Notes: a model not told the origin generated them from the letters alone. DNA of 64,000 bases from Aliiglaciecola sp. M165 (GCF_007197995.1 NZ_VKKH01000008.1:1-64000); one strand, 5' to 3'. Numbered from the stretch's first letter, positions 45,341 through 52,825 are shown. Translations and numbers: made by a program.

Positions 45341-46195
45341 ATGTCATTCAAATGGAAGGAGGTTAACTGGCCTACAATTTTGTTGAGCGGTATTCTGGCA
45401 GCGATAATTAGCTTTATAGGAAATAAAATCAATACAGAAAATACAATCGAAGCAAATAAGAATTTACAGAACAATGATTTAACCTTACGCATTGAGCAAT
45501 TTGATAAAAAATACGAACTAGATAAGCAAGAACTTGCTGAGTCCCGTATAGCGAGTCTGTCTGAGCAGCAGCTTTTATCTGACCAGCTAGATTTTCAACG
45601 AAAAAAGTCTTTGCAAGTAGAACAGCAGTTATCAATATTGAAACAATTCCTAACATCCAATACTAGCAATATTAAGCAGATAACAGCGCAACAACTAGCT
45701 TTAATTACTAATTTCGCAAAGCAATTAGAAACGGATAGAAATGAGATAAATAAAATCACTATACGTGAGAAGACACTGAACTATATTGACGCCGCTCGAC
45801 TTGTTCACCAAAAAACTGCGGAGCTTAATTCGACCTCTTGTGTGCTAACATTTAATTCGACTAGCATTGTAGATGGTGTAAAGGTGTTTTTTGGTAATAA
45901 ACAATTAGACTCTGCTTCTTGTGACGCTCATAACCTTGTTCGTGCTGAATTAATCGAAGCGCTTGTTCAATATGAATCTAAATTCAGTGACGTATTGTTT
46001 CTAGCAGCACCAAATTTATCTGCAAAAATTACGACTCTTAATGATGAAGTAAACACAACTGCACTACGCAAATTTCTATTAAGTGGTAGCGGTATGATCG
46101 ATTTAACAGCAGATATTGTCAGTTTGAACACATTAATGATGCCTGAGTCGAGATTTTCAGCACATTTGGCTGCGATCATGACAGAGGTACCATAA
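45341..46195 (+). CDS. membrane-anchored coiled-coil protein
   Basis: The 284-residue protein has an N-terminal TM helix (PTILLSGILAAIISFIG), a long Gln/Glu/Lys coiled coil (about 38-145) and a C-terminal helical domain with two Cys. It is the largest gene of the array. Neither the preceding (AAAGAG) nor following junction (TTGGGAATAG) matches the repeat well. Confidence 0.65.
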   Translation: MSFKWKEVNWPTILLSGILAAIISFIGNKINTENTIEANKNLQNNDLTLRIEQFDKKYELDKQELAESRIASLSEQQLLSDQLDFQRKKSLQVEQQLSILKQFLTSNTSNIKQITAQQLALITNFAKQLETDRNEINKITIREKTLNYIDAARLVHQKTAELNSTSCVLTFNSTSIVDGVKVFFGNKQLDSASCDAHNLVRAELIEALVQYESKFSDVLFLAAPNLSAKITTLNDEVNTTALRKFLLSGSGMIDLTADIVSLNTLMMPESRFSAHLAAIMTEVP

Positions 46196-46213
46196 AAGTT
46201 GGGAATAGATGAG

Positions 46214-46285
46214 ATGAACAACTTATTTGCAATACAGTTGTACCTAAAATCAATTATACATCTTAACGCACAACTGATAGTTTGA
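46214..46285 (+). CDS. possible 23-residue peptide
   Basis: A tiny frame (MNNLFAIQLYLKSII and eight more residues) lies alone between two array genes. GGGAATAG precedes the ATG. It could equally be noise. Confidence 0.2.
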   Translation: MNNLFAIQLYLKSIIHLNAQLIV

Positions 46286-46311
46286 GTATATGAAATTTGA
46301 GGATTTTAGTT

Positions 46312-46653
46312 GTGAAAAACTATTTCAATAGTTTTATCTTATGTGCAACAGTAGCAGTGTCTGTGGCGACTATGCCTACGTATGCCGAAAAGAATGTTAG
46401 GCCTGATCCACAACCAAAAACACCAGAAGGCTCAAGAGTAACTTTTCAATATGGCTTTGACGTAGATAAGGCTATGCTAGAAACTGCAGCCCGTTTTCTT
46501 ATTAAAGAAGGTTGCGAGACAGACATAAAATACTCCGAAGAAGTTTTCCCTGGGGAGATTAAAGTGTCTACCAGGGGGCAATCAGAAGAATACGAAGACC
46601 CTGCTGCAGCCGCAACATGGGCTTTACAAAATTGTTTACCTGTAGGTAAGTAA
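46312..46653 (+). CDS. small secreted protein
   Basis: GTG at 46312, with GAGG upstream, starts a signal peptide (MKNYFNSFILCATVAVSVA...YA) and a mature part of about 88 residues with two Cys that could form a disulfide. The frame can also be read from TTG at 46297. Unknown family. Confidence 0.6.
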   Translation: MKNYFNSFILCATVAVSVATMPTYAEKNVRPDPQPKTPEGSRVTFQYGFDVDKAMLETAARFLIKEGCETDIKYSEEVFPGEIKVSTRGQSEEYEDPAAAATWALQNCLPVGK

Positions 46654-46659
46654 TAAAAG

Positions 46660-46821
46660 ATGGAATTCTGGAAATTTACCTTACTGTAGGTGGCAGCATT
46701 AACAGCTAAGTCTGTTGGTTTAGTTTGGGCCTTGATCGAGTTATATGATTTTGTGACACTGATGATTCAAATTCCAGTTGTATTTTGGCGAAGTTTGCCG
46801 CTGATTTTACCAAATCGCTAA
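46660..46821 (+). pseudogene. small membrane-protein gene interrupted by TAG
   Basis: ATG GAA TTC TGG starts a frame stopped by TAG at 46687 (codon 10). The same frame then continues for 43 codons with a TM-like stretch (LTAKSVGLVWALIELYDF) to TAA at 46819. A single base change would restore a 53-residue protein. Confidence 0.5.
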
Positions 46822-46835
46822 CACAGGAATAAGAA

Positions 46836-47084
46836 ATGATCATCGATGATATTATTTCAATCGGCCAGTGGACTCGTAAACCACCGACAGAATCAGGCAC
46901 ATACTGGCACTGGTGGGGTGACAACAAAAGTGCCCCTTTCGTATTCAATGTTGGTTTTTCCGGTACCAAACGAAAATGTTTTATTCAAAAAGGTCATGGC
47001 GGTATGAAGGACCCTCAGTGGTGAGATGAATATGGTGGGTTCTGGGCTCCATCGTTCCCCCCATCTACTAGTTTTGAAGCATAG
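46836..47084 (+). pseudogene. Trp-rich small protein gene interrupted by TGA
   Basis: The first 62 codons (PTESGTYWHWWGDNK; CFIQKGHGGMKDPQW) end in TGA at 47022. The frame then continues as DEYGGFWAPSFPPS to TAG at 47082. The continuation reads as the natural end of the same small Trp/Gly-rich domain, so TGA most likely replaced TGG or a Cys codon. The final TAG starts a weak junction repeat TAGGCCAT. AGGAATAAG precedes the ATG. Confidence 0.55.
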
Positions 47085-47090
47085 GCCATC

Positions 47091-47282
47091 ATGCAGACCA
47101 TTACAGACAATTTTACACTGACTTCTGGTGATTATGTTTATCTTCATTGGCATTCAGATCCCAGCACCAAGCTGATTGCAAAGAAGTTAGTGGATGGCCA
47201 ATTAGTAAATGCCGCAACTGGCGATGAGATTAGTAAGCATTCATTAAGAAATTGGCTTGTTGGCGAAGAATTCAAGTTGTAG
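47091..47282 (+). CDS. 63-residue hypothetical protein
   Basis: A compact beta-rich sequence (FTLTSGDYVYLHWHSDP) of unknown family. Its stop is the TAG of TAGGAAAA (47280). Confidence 0.55.
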   Translation: MQTITDNFTLTSGDYVYLHWHSDPSTKLIAKKLVDGQLVNAATGDEISKHSLRNWLVGEEFKL

Positions 47283-47300
47283 GAAAAAGGAAGTGATCAT

Positions 47301-47579
47301 ATGAGTATGCACATATCAGGAAGCGGCGAAAAGGTTGTACTTTACGAAAGAATCAAATTTCTGGAGATTGCTATCGAAGTGGCAAATGAAGACGAAGAAA
47401 GTGAAGCTATTGCCTCCAAATTGGAAGCAGAACTACAGCAATACAAGGATAGATATGAGAGTGCTGATGGCAGTGTTTTAATGGACGCTTCTGGAAAGTT
47501 TGAGTTAAAAATGCGAGCTAAAATGTATATTCAAATGATACGCGATTCTTCGGCTCAAAAGACTGAAAATCGAACATAG
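47301..47579 (+). CDS. 92-residue helical acidic protein
   Basis: Mostly alpha-helical, charged (IAIEVANEDEESEAIASKL), no known motif. It lies between TAGGAAAA (47280) and TAGGAGAC (47577), whose TAG is its stop codon. Confidence 0.6.
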   Translation: MSMHISGSGEKVVLYERIKFLEIAIEVANEDEESEAIASKLEAELQQYKDRYESADGSVLMDASGKFELKMRAKMYIQMIRDSSAQKTENRT

Positions 47580-47584
47580 GAGAC

Positions 47585-47791
47585 ATGATGACCAAATTTA
47601 TTATGGTTGATATGGAAGGGCCTATAGCCGCAACTATAGGAACAGCTAATATCTGTATGGCTGTATCGGATGGCAAGGAAAGAACTAAGGTTTTTTTCAC
47701 CGGAAAGGACGAACCGATTGTGATCCTTTGTTCACTCACAGAATTCAATAAAGCATGTGGATCAGAAGAAATATTTGTAGAAATTGAGTGA
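47585..47791 (+). CDS. 68-residue hypothetical protein
   Basis: Two adjacent ATG codons begin the frame, one base after TAGGAGAC. The sequence (KFIMVDMEGPIAATIGTA) looks like a small beta-rich domain. TGA at 47789 abuts an exact TAGGAAAC. Confidence 0.6.
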   Translation: MMTKFIMVDMEGPIAATIGTANICMAVSDGKERTKVFFTGKDEPIVILCSLTEFNKACGSEEIFVEIE

Positions 47792-47803
47792 TAGGAAACA
47801 ATA

Positions 47804-47959
47804 ATGCTCGATGTTTTAGTGGTAATACTTTTGATAGCTGTGCCAGTTATTTTACTTATGTGGTTCCTTGGCTTTTTCGCACGTAAAAAGAAGAAAAATA
47901 AATCAGGATGGGACAACCCAAATAAATCACCGCTATCAAAGTCAATTGATGATAGATAG
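47804..47959 (+). CDS. 51-residue single-TM protein
   Basis: An N-terminal TM helix (LDVLVVILLIAVPVILLMW) is followed by a Lys-rich tail. The ATG at 47804 is four bases after TAGGAAAC, and the stop is the TAG of TAGGAAAA (47957). Confidence 0.65.
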   Translation: MLDVLVVILLIAVPVILLMWFLGFFARKKKKNKSGWDNPNKSPLSKSIDDR

Positions 47960-48219
47960 GAAAAAATATGAAAGACTCGATAAAGGCGGCATTGTTGTAT
48001 TTGTGCTGTGTGATTACTGCAACATCTAGTTCTTATGTTGTGACACAGCCATACGGAATACTAATTACTCTGGTTACTGGAGTGTTTTTAGGGGTGATTG
48101 TTTTTGTGCTTATTACCTCGGTACCATGGGTAAATAAAAAGATTGGTTGGAACAAAATTATCCGTTCAATATACCACCGAGCAAGCGCTGAATACTAAGT
48201 TTAGAAATGTAGGAAACAG
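47957..48219 (+). repeat. duplicated cassette unit, copy 2
   Basis: This is the second copy of the unit at 42714-42977, bounded by TAGGAAAA (47957) and TAGGAAACAG (48210). Similarity to copy 1 begins and ends at the repeats. Confidence 0.9.
47968..48198 (+). CDS. small two-TM protein, cassette copy 2
   Basis: The 76-residue product differs from copy 1 only by Asn to Thr (residue 51) and Leu to Ile (residue 68). It is read in a different neighbourhood, which shows the gene moved or was copied as a unit. Confidence 0.75.
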   Translation: MKDSIKAALLYLCCVITATSSSYVVTQPYGILITLVTGVFLGVIVFVLITSVPWVNKKIGWNKIIRSIYHRASAEY

Positions 48220-48220
48220 G

Positions 48221-48370
48221 ATGATGTTAAAACGAAAAATTACCTTACCGTTGAGTATGCTGACTATAGCTTCAACCGGGTTTCTGATGATTCTTGGAGT
48301 GATACCAATGTCACTATATAGTTTGATACCCGCAGGGGTTCTTGCTTGCGCAAACGTATTCGCTCGATAG
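48221..48370 (+). CDS. 49-residue two-TM protein
   Basis: The protein has two short hydrophobic segments (LSMLTIASTGFLMILGVI and LYSLIPAGVLACANVF). The ATG pair at 48221 follows TAGGAAACAGG, and the stop is the TAG of the next exact TAGGAAAC (48368). Confidence 0.6.
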   Translation: MMLKRKITLPLSMLTIASTGFLMILGVIPMSLYSLIPAGVLACANVFAR

Positions 48371-48428
48371 GAAACAATGTACGAACAATATGCCATAATG
48401 TAATAAACAATACAGCATTATGTGATTT

Positions 48429-48689
48429 ATGGCAGAAGCATTCTATAGAGTCAAAGAAGGTGAATTTGTTCGTCAGCTTGAAACAACAACCATCACAAAA
48501 GTGATCGCGCAAGAAAGTATAGATGAACCTTTAAAGTTTGTTGTAGTGGCAATAAATTCGGCCACTAAAATGGCATATGCTATGCGTCATGGGCGAGTAG
48601 ATGAACTTAGAACATGGCGCTTAGATAATCTAGCTAGATTTTTAAAAAAACACGCTGTAGCCTCTTTTGAGACTCAGTTTCAGAGATAG
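48429..48689 (+). CDS. 86-residue hypothetical protein
   Basis: Unknown small soluble protein (KVIAQESIDEPLKFVVVAIN). Its start lies 53 bp after TAGGAAAC. The gap holds an eight-codon ATG frame and a CATAATG/CATTATG inverted pair. The stop is the TAG of TAGGAAAT (48687). Confidence 0.6.
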   Translation: MAEAFYRVKEGEFVRQLETTTITKVIAQESIDEPLKFVVVAINSATKMAYAMRHGRVDELRTWRLDNLARFLKKHAVASFETQFQR

Positions 48690-48699
48690 GAAATGACAT

Positions 48700-49233
48700 A
48701 TGGAAAATGGAATGGAAGTTAGTTTAGTGGTAATTGCACAAATAGCTTCAGTGCTAGTTTCAGCTGGCACAGGCTTAGTGTTATTGGTCTCCGCTAGAAT
48801 CAATTTTAAGATTGCTAAGAATGCTACTAGAGCACGCAGAGAGCAGAACTATTTTCAAGCAAGTAATTTGATGATGAAGTATTGGGACGACATCCAGCAT
48901 ATCCATTCTCTCAACAACAAAAAAATACATTATGAAGATTGGGAGCCTAAAGATAGAGCCATCGCCGCTAGAGTTTGCTTATGTTTACACCAGATAGGTG
49001 GTTTGATGGGAAGTGGTGCTGTGCCAGAGTCAATATGTGAATTGTATTTTTACTCCATTCCCAAGGTATACCATACATTGAAGCCATATCTTGAGTCCGT
49101 TCGCAAAGAGGGCAAGGATTTTAGGCATCAAAGTTATTGGTTCGAGCTTGAACCTTTAGTTGAAAAAGCGCTCCAGCTGAATAAATCTAAAGGTCGAGAC
49201 TTTGGGGACATTGAATTGCTAAAAGTTGGATAG
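48700..49233 (+). CDS. membrane-anchored helical protein (DUF4760-like)
   Basis: A TM helix near 7-28 (LVVIAQIASVLVSAGTGLVLLV) precedes a soluble helical domain with NYFQASNLMMKYWDDI and HQIGGLMGSG, similar in layout to DUF4760 proteins. The stop is the TAG of TAGGAAAT (49231). Confidence 0.6.
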   Translation: MENGMEVSLVVIAQIASVLVSAGTGLVLLVSARINFKIAKNATRARREQNYFQASNLMMKYWDDIQHIHSLNNKKIHYEDWEPKDRAIAARVCLCLHQIGGLMGSGAVPESICELYFYSIPKVYHTLKPYLESVRKEGKDFRHQSYWFELEPLVEKALQLNKSKGRDFGDIELLKVG

Positions 49234-49244
49234 GAAATAATGAA

Positions 49245-49637
49245 ATGGTAGGTAAAGTAGACTGGGAAAAATTATTAGAAAAGTTAGGCGGAGAGAATTC
49301 TAGAGCTTCAGAGTGTTTAAGTAAGATAATATCTCACATTATTGATTGTGGATTATCTAACCAACTCACCGTGGAAGAAACAGGCTATGGTGACTTGTTA
49401 ATACGTAATATTGCATATCAAAAAAAACATTTCCAATTGATGCCAATCTCCGATAATCGGTTGGAGCTGAATTTCAAGGATGAAAACACTGGTGTAGTTC
49501 GTTGTTTCTTTCCACACCCAAGTCATTCTGATTCGCTTAACAGAGTTTCTCAGATTCTAAGCAACATTGACTGGACCAATCCGGTTAAACCAAATAAATG
49601 GTATGACTGGCCTTTCTTCTATCCAATGGTCAAGTAA
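49245..49637 (+). CDS. 130-residue hypothetical protein
   Basis: Soluble alpha/beta protein with Trp/Pro-rich end (KPNKWYDWPFFYP). Unknown. TAGGAAAT follows one base after the stop. Confidence 0.6.
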   Translation: MVGKVDWEKLLEKLGGENSRASECLSKIISHIIDCGLSNQLTVEETGYGDLLIRNIAYQKKHFQLMPISDNRLELNFKDENTGVVRCFFPHPSHSDSLNRVSQILSNIDWTNPVKPNKWYDWPFFYPMVK

Positions 49638-49650
49638 ATAGGAAATATTA

Positions 49651-49947
49651 ATGGATTTTGCAGCAAAGATAGCCTTTATCCTCATAGCTGTTACAACAAC
49701 AGTATGGTATTTGATAGAACAAAGGAAAGATCAAGAACCATTTAATTACGGCAAAATCATCTGGGCGATTTGTACGGGCTGGTTAGCTGGTTTTTGTTTG
49801 TATGTAGTTTTCTTTGTTGATCCTGCTGAGCAGGGACAAGCATTAACTTTGTATAACAGAGTTAAAGAAAATGGAGCCGTGTTAGCCGCGTCGATTGCGG
49901 CCAGCGCTTTAGCTTGGGATAGGTTTTTCAATAGAACAAACCAATAA
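49651..49947 (+). CDS. 98-residue membrane protein
   Basis: There are two or three TM segments (AFILIAVTTTVWYLI; IIWAICTGWLAGFCLYVVFF; a late Ala-rich helix). The ATG is four bases after TAGGAAAT. TAGGTAAC (49958) follows 10 bp after the stop. Confidence 0.65.
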   Translation: MDFAAKIAFILIAVTTTVWYLIEQRKDQEPFNYGKIIWAICTGWLAGFCLYVVFFVDPAEQGQALTLYNRVKENGAVLAASIAASALAWDRFFNRTNQ

Positions 49948-49968
49948 CAGTGAATACTAGGTAACATA

Positions 49969-50265
49969 GTGATTAGAGTGTGTCCATCAAGAAAAGGCGT
50001 TTACGGTATATGTCAAAGTGGTGTGGTGGAACCCACTCTGGCTGATTTCGTTTATATTGGTAGAGCCAAATCGATTGAGTCTAGGCGTGCCGATTATGAA
50101 CGAATATCTTTGGGTGCATCAGCTAATAAAATATCTAGTCAATTGCACCAATGGCTGATCATGAACAAAGACTTTCAGTTTTTCATTATCTCAGAGAAAG
50201 AATCCGAGGAAATGCTTTTAATCAAGTTGTCACTCGAAATGGGTGCAATGCTTTTTAACAGATAG
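49969..50265 (+). CDS. GIY-YIG-like nuclease-fold protein
   Basis: KGVYGI (GVY at residues 10-12), then FVYIGRAKSIESRRADY with YIG at 29-31 and Arg39/40, give the GIY-YIG order and spacing. A later Glu (EEMLLIKLSLE) could be the metal ligand. The domain is of minimal length and may be catalytic or only DNA-binding. GTG start, three bases after TAGGTAAC; stop is the TAG of TAGGATAC. Confidence 0.55.
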   Translation: MIRVCPSRKGVYGICQSGVVEPTLADFVYIGRAKSIESRRADYERISLGASANKISSQLHQWLIMNKDFQFFIISEKESEEMLLIKLSLEMGAMLFNR

Positions 50266-50276
50266 GATACATCAAA

Positions 50277-50543
50277 ATGGATTTTACTCAGACTGTAGAG
50301 CCTTTGGAATTGGGCGATGGAGAAAGATTCTTATTGGTTTATGTAGATCAGGATAGAGGTGAAATAATTTCTATTTCGCTTGAAGTCGTTTTAAAAAATG
50401 AGCATGGATAGGGAAGTAAGCGCTTAGACGTAGCGATTGATCATTACAATAAACCCAAGCGCACTGCAATGTGTTATTTCATTGAGTGCAGCGACTCAAA
50501 TATGGTCGCATTTGAAGAATTTAAAAAGAAAATATCACGATAG
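50277..50543 (+). pseudogene. small soluble protein gene interrupted by TAG
   Basis: ATG at 50277 begins a frame (DGERFLLVYVDQDRGE) closed by TAG at 50409. The same frame continues for 43 protein-like codons (RTAMCYFIECSDSNMV) to the TAG of an exact TAGGAAAC at 50541. A single substitution (TGG or CAG to TAG) would explain it. The first part alone (44 residues) might still be made. Confidence 0.5.
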
Positions 50544-50586
50544 GAAACATTGTAATTTATTGCAAAAAAATATGTAGGAGCAGTAA

Positions 50587-51126
50587 ATGGCACTTCTAGC
50601 AGAAACACTTGTTGATGAGTGGTTAAATCGTAATGGTTACTTCACCATGAGGGGTCTTAAACTTGGAGTTCAAGAGATAGACCTGCTCGGCGTAAAAAGT
50701 GTTTCATATAAAGCTAGCGCTAGACATGTCGAAGTGCAAGTTAGCTTGCGACCTGTAGCCTATATAACACCATTACAAAAACAGCACATACCAAGTTTTG
50801 CTAAAGCCAAGAACAGCGCAAAAAAGCGCCCAAAAACGATTATAGAAGAAAGTGTTGCAGCTTGGGTTGAAAAAAAATTTACTTCACTCAATAAAAACAA
50901 AGTTAGAGATGCCAAGTGGCCAGACTGCGAATGGGAGTTCATGTTTGTCCATGGCGTTGTCATAGAAGAGTACGAATTGGAAGTGATGCGTTCATTAGGC
51001 ATTAATACAGTACCGCTTTGGCATGTGTTACGTGATTTGAAACACGCGCCTGGTGTAATTACGGGTGGAGCCGGCACTGATCTCGCCGAATTGATTGAAT
51101 ACTTTAATGAACGTGTGGCCGAATAA
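50587..51126 (+). CDS. restriction-endonuclease-fold-like protein, last array gene
   Basis: The 179-residue protein reads ETLVDEWLNRNGYFTMRG, then VQEIDLLGVK and ARHVEVQVSLRPV. The E...(E)ID...EVQ order matches PD-(D/E)xK nucleases with an ExQ variant. Start ATG at 50587 follows TAGGAGCAG. It ends 28 bp before the right palindrome. The target is unknown. Confidence 0.6.
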   Translation: MALLAETLVDEWLNRNGYFTMRGLKLGVQEIDLLGVKSVSYKASARHVEVQVSLRPVAYITPLQKQHIPSFAKAKNSAKKRPKTIIEESVAAWVEKKFTSLNKNKVRDAKWPDCEWEFMFVHGVVIEEYELEVMRSLGINTVPLWHVLRDLKHAPGVITGGAGTDLAELIEYFNERVAE

Positions 51127-51153
51127 ATCAATTATCAAACAGGTCATTTAGTG

Positions 51154-51195
51154 ATTTATAGTTAACGTAAATTCGCATTTACGTTAACTATAAAT
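51154..51195. repeat. right boundary palindrome (perfect 19-bp arms)
   Basis: ATTTATAGTTAACGTAAAT, loop TCGC, and its exact reverse complement form a 42-bp dyad between the converging genes ending at 51126 and 51224. It may be an element end, a recombination site or a bidirectional terminator. No T tract beyond the arms. Confidence 0.85.
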
Positions 51196-51223
51196 CTAAT
51201 AAGTAACAATAGAATTGTGGATG

Positions 51224-52825
51224 TTAGTTATAATTCTGTTCACTAATTCGAGGCACGGGTAATTCTATTCTGTTACCTTCAATATCGACAATTACACCTC
51301 TGAAAGAAGTGGAACTGAAAGCCTGCTTTAATTCGTTTTTGTGATTCTTAAGATTCTCAGCTGCAGGGCCACAGATTTCTCCCCACTTTACACTCGAGCA
51401 ATACGCTTGAGCACTTGTTTGCAAATCAACATCTGACAGTTCCAAGACAGAATTAGAAATCAAGCTTTTTAATTTTTCTTGGTCAAGCGCCTTTAAAACG
51501 GTACCGCTATCGCGCACAAATTCAAACCTATTGATATAGTTTATATTGTAGATAGAAAACTCTGGCCAATAATTTGCCTTTTTATGTATTTGCTCTTGTA
51601 TGTTAGCGTATGAACCAGACGCTTGAGCTTTCCATTTGTTGAATTGCCCAAAGTTAATGTTTAAGTGTTTTAACATTGTTGTGTCAATATCAATCGCACG
51701 GATAAAACAGTCTTCTTCGAAATTATCGAAACATAAACGAGTTTTATTCGACAGGTCATTTAATCGCTTTTCTATGGAGGTTCTTTCTGCTTGTAGAGCA
51801 GTTTTTGATGCTGGCTTTATGGAAAAGCCTGCCAGACCGTCAGCGGCTAAAACGTCCTCTATTTGAATGTAGCGCGCGACTAACTTTTCAGCGTTTGTCT
51901 TAGCGATATCTAAATTGCTGAATAGAGAAGCTATATATTTAAAAGTAGGATCTTTTTCAATATCAAAATGTCGGGATATCTTATCAACATTGAATGATTT
52001 TATTTGTGAGGTTTCCCAGCTGATAGCTTTGATGGCTTCCTTCAATGATTGCCTAACAGACAAAATATCTGCGGGCTCTAGCCCAATAAGGCTTTTTAAC
52101 GATGGCGTATTATCAATTGTACCTGATTGAAAGATGTAGGTTGAAACGGTTGCAGTTGAGTCAACTTGTTTCACCGAAGATGTGAGGTTAACTGCCGCGT
52201 TAGCTTTGCCTTTTGAGCTACTTACGGCCAAGGACACTGCTGACGAAATTTCTTCGACATATTTACTATTTGACGCAGTGAAGACATATGCGACGCTAAT
52301 GTTTGTCTCTTTGACAACGCTCGTAATAAGGCCTCTGCCACATGGTCGATAGAACAATTGACTATCCTTTTCCTCATTGGCCTCACTTAAGTATGCTTTC
52401 CCTTCGTCGGTTAATTTTACTCTTTTTACTCGTTGAGAGTTGTATGATCTTACGCCCGATACAATATAAACAATACTTTTGTTGTCGTTAAATATTTCTC
52501 TCTGCTCTTTGTAGTCCGCAGCAGCGCTGACCTTAGCCAAACCAAAATTGGTAGAGCCTGAAGCGGAAAGACTAAGTCCTGTCTTTTTAGAGAACTCTGA
52601 AAAACTACTGACAAACCCTTCAGAGTAACTTTCTTGAGCGATAGGGGGTTTTTCTTTATAAGTAACGTCAAAGCATTCTCCAAGAGATCCAACATCAAAT
52701 GGAGCAAAAGGATCGAATGATTCACCTAGATCTGCAGTCATACCCGGCTGAAAAACAATGTTTTCGGATTGCGCACCAAAGCTTGCAAAGAGTATAAGTA
52801 GCATTACTGTGATATTTTTTTTCAT
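51224..52825 (-). CDS. secreted protein, possible MACPF/CDC-like fold
   Basis: A Sec signal peptide (ITVMLLILFASFGAQS) opens a 533-residue protein. Residues about 85-260 read like a membrane-attack/perforin core: SIVYIVSGV, LTDEGKAYL, FYRPCGRGLITSVV (in place of the Y-G-T-H-Y/F signature), SVAYVFTAS, and Ser/Ala/Val-rich segments that could be the insertion hairpins. The match is loose, so the call is tentative. It is the last gene of a three-gene operon with a recombinase. AAGGAAAAA precedes the ATG. Confidence 0.4.
   Translation of the reverse strand: MKKNITVMLLILFASFGAQSENIVFQPGMTADLGESFDPFAPFDVGSLGECFDVTYKEKPPIAQESYSEGFVSSFSEFSKKTGLSLSASGSTNFGLAKVSAAADYKEQREIFNDNKSIVYIVSGVRSYNSQRVKRVKLTDEGKAYLSEANEEKDSQLFYRPCGRGLITSVVKETNISVAYVFTASNSKYVEEISSAVSLAVSSSKGKANAAVNLTSSVKQVDSTATVSTYIFQSGTIDNTPSLKSLIGLEPADILSVRQSLKEAIKAISWETSQIKSFNVDKISRHFDIEKDPTFKYIASLFSNLDIAKTNAEKLVARYIQIEDVLAADGLAGFSIKPASKTALQAERTSIEKRLNDLSNKTRLCFDNFEEDCFIRAIDIDTTMLKHLNINFGQFNKWKAQASGSYANIQEQIHKKANYWPEFSIYNINYINRFEFVRDSGTVLKALDQEKLKSLISNSVLELSDVDLQTSAQAYCSSVKWGEICGPAAENLKNHKNELKQAFSSTSFRGVIVDIEGNRIELPVPRISEQNYN

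Larger units (their letters stand above)
40519..50548 (+). repeat. dispersed 8-bp junction repeat TAGGAAAC
   Basis: Exact copies start at 40519, 41231, 42714, 42968, 43134, 43943, 45092, 47792, 48210, 48368 and 50541. Variants start at 40827 (TAGGTAAT), 40838, 47280 and 47957 (TAGGAAAA), 47082 (TAGGCCAT), 47577 (TAGGAGAC), 48687, 49231 and 49639 (TAGGAAAT), 49958 (TAGGTAAC) and 50263 (TAGGATAC). Inverted exact copies start at 41168 and 41242. Nearly all forward copies lie at gene junctions, often with the TAG as stop codon and 3-12 bases before the next start. By chance one would expect about one exact copy per strand in the whole window. Confidence 0.85.
41074..51195 (+). mobile_element. 10.1-kb recombinase-led array of small gene cassettes
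   Basis: A tyrosine recombinase at the left end is followed by about 25 short same-strand genes separated by TAGGAAAC-type repeats, with near-identical palindromes at both ends. Gene products are mostly 45-180 residues and unrelated: a mazEF pair, small membrane proteins, and nuclease-, HEPN- and transglutaminase-like proteins. One gene is duplicated exactly as a repeat-to-repeat unit. The layout recalls an integron, but the recombinase lacks the IntI length and the junctions lack attC structure. I interpret it as a distinct kind of cassette array; mobility is inferred from the duplication, not demonstrated. Confidence 0.65.

Noticed and set aside
46687-50411. Programmed stop-codon readthrough or selenocysteine at the in-frame TAG and TGA codons
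   Set aside because: Both TAG and TGA are involved, no SECIS-like hairpin follows the TGA, and neighbouring genes use TAG as a normal stop. Simple decay is more economical.
41257-51126. Classical integron with attC sites
   Set aside because: The recombinase is too short for IntI, and junctions lack GTTRRRY/RYYYAAC pairs and the long imperfect stems of attC. The repeat is only 8 bp and mostly not inverted at the junctions.
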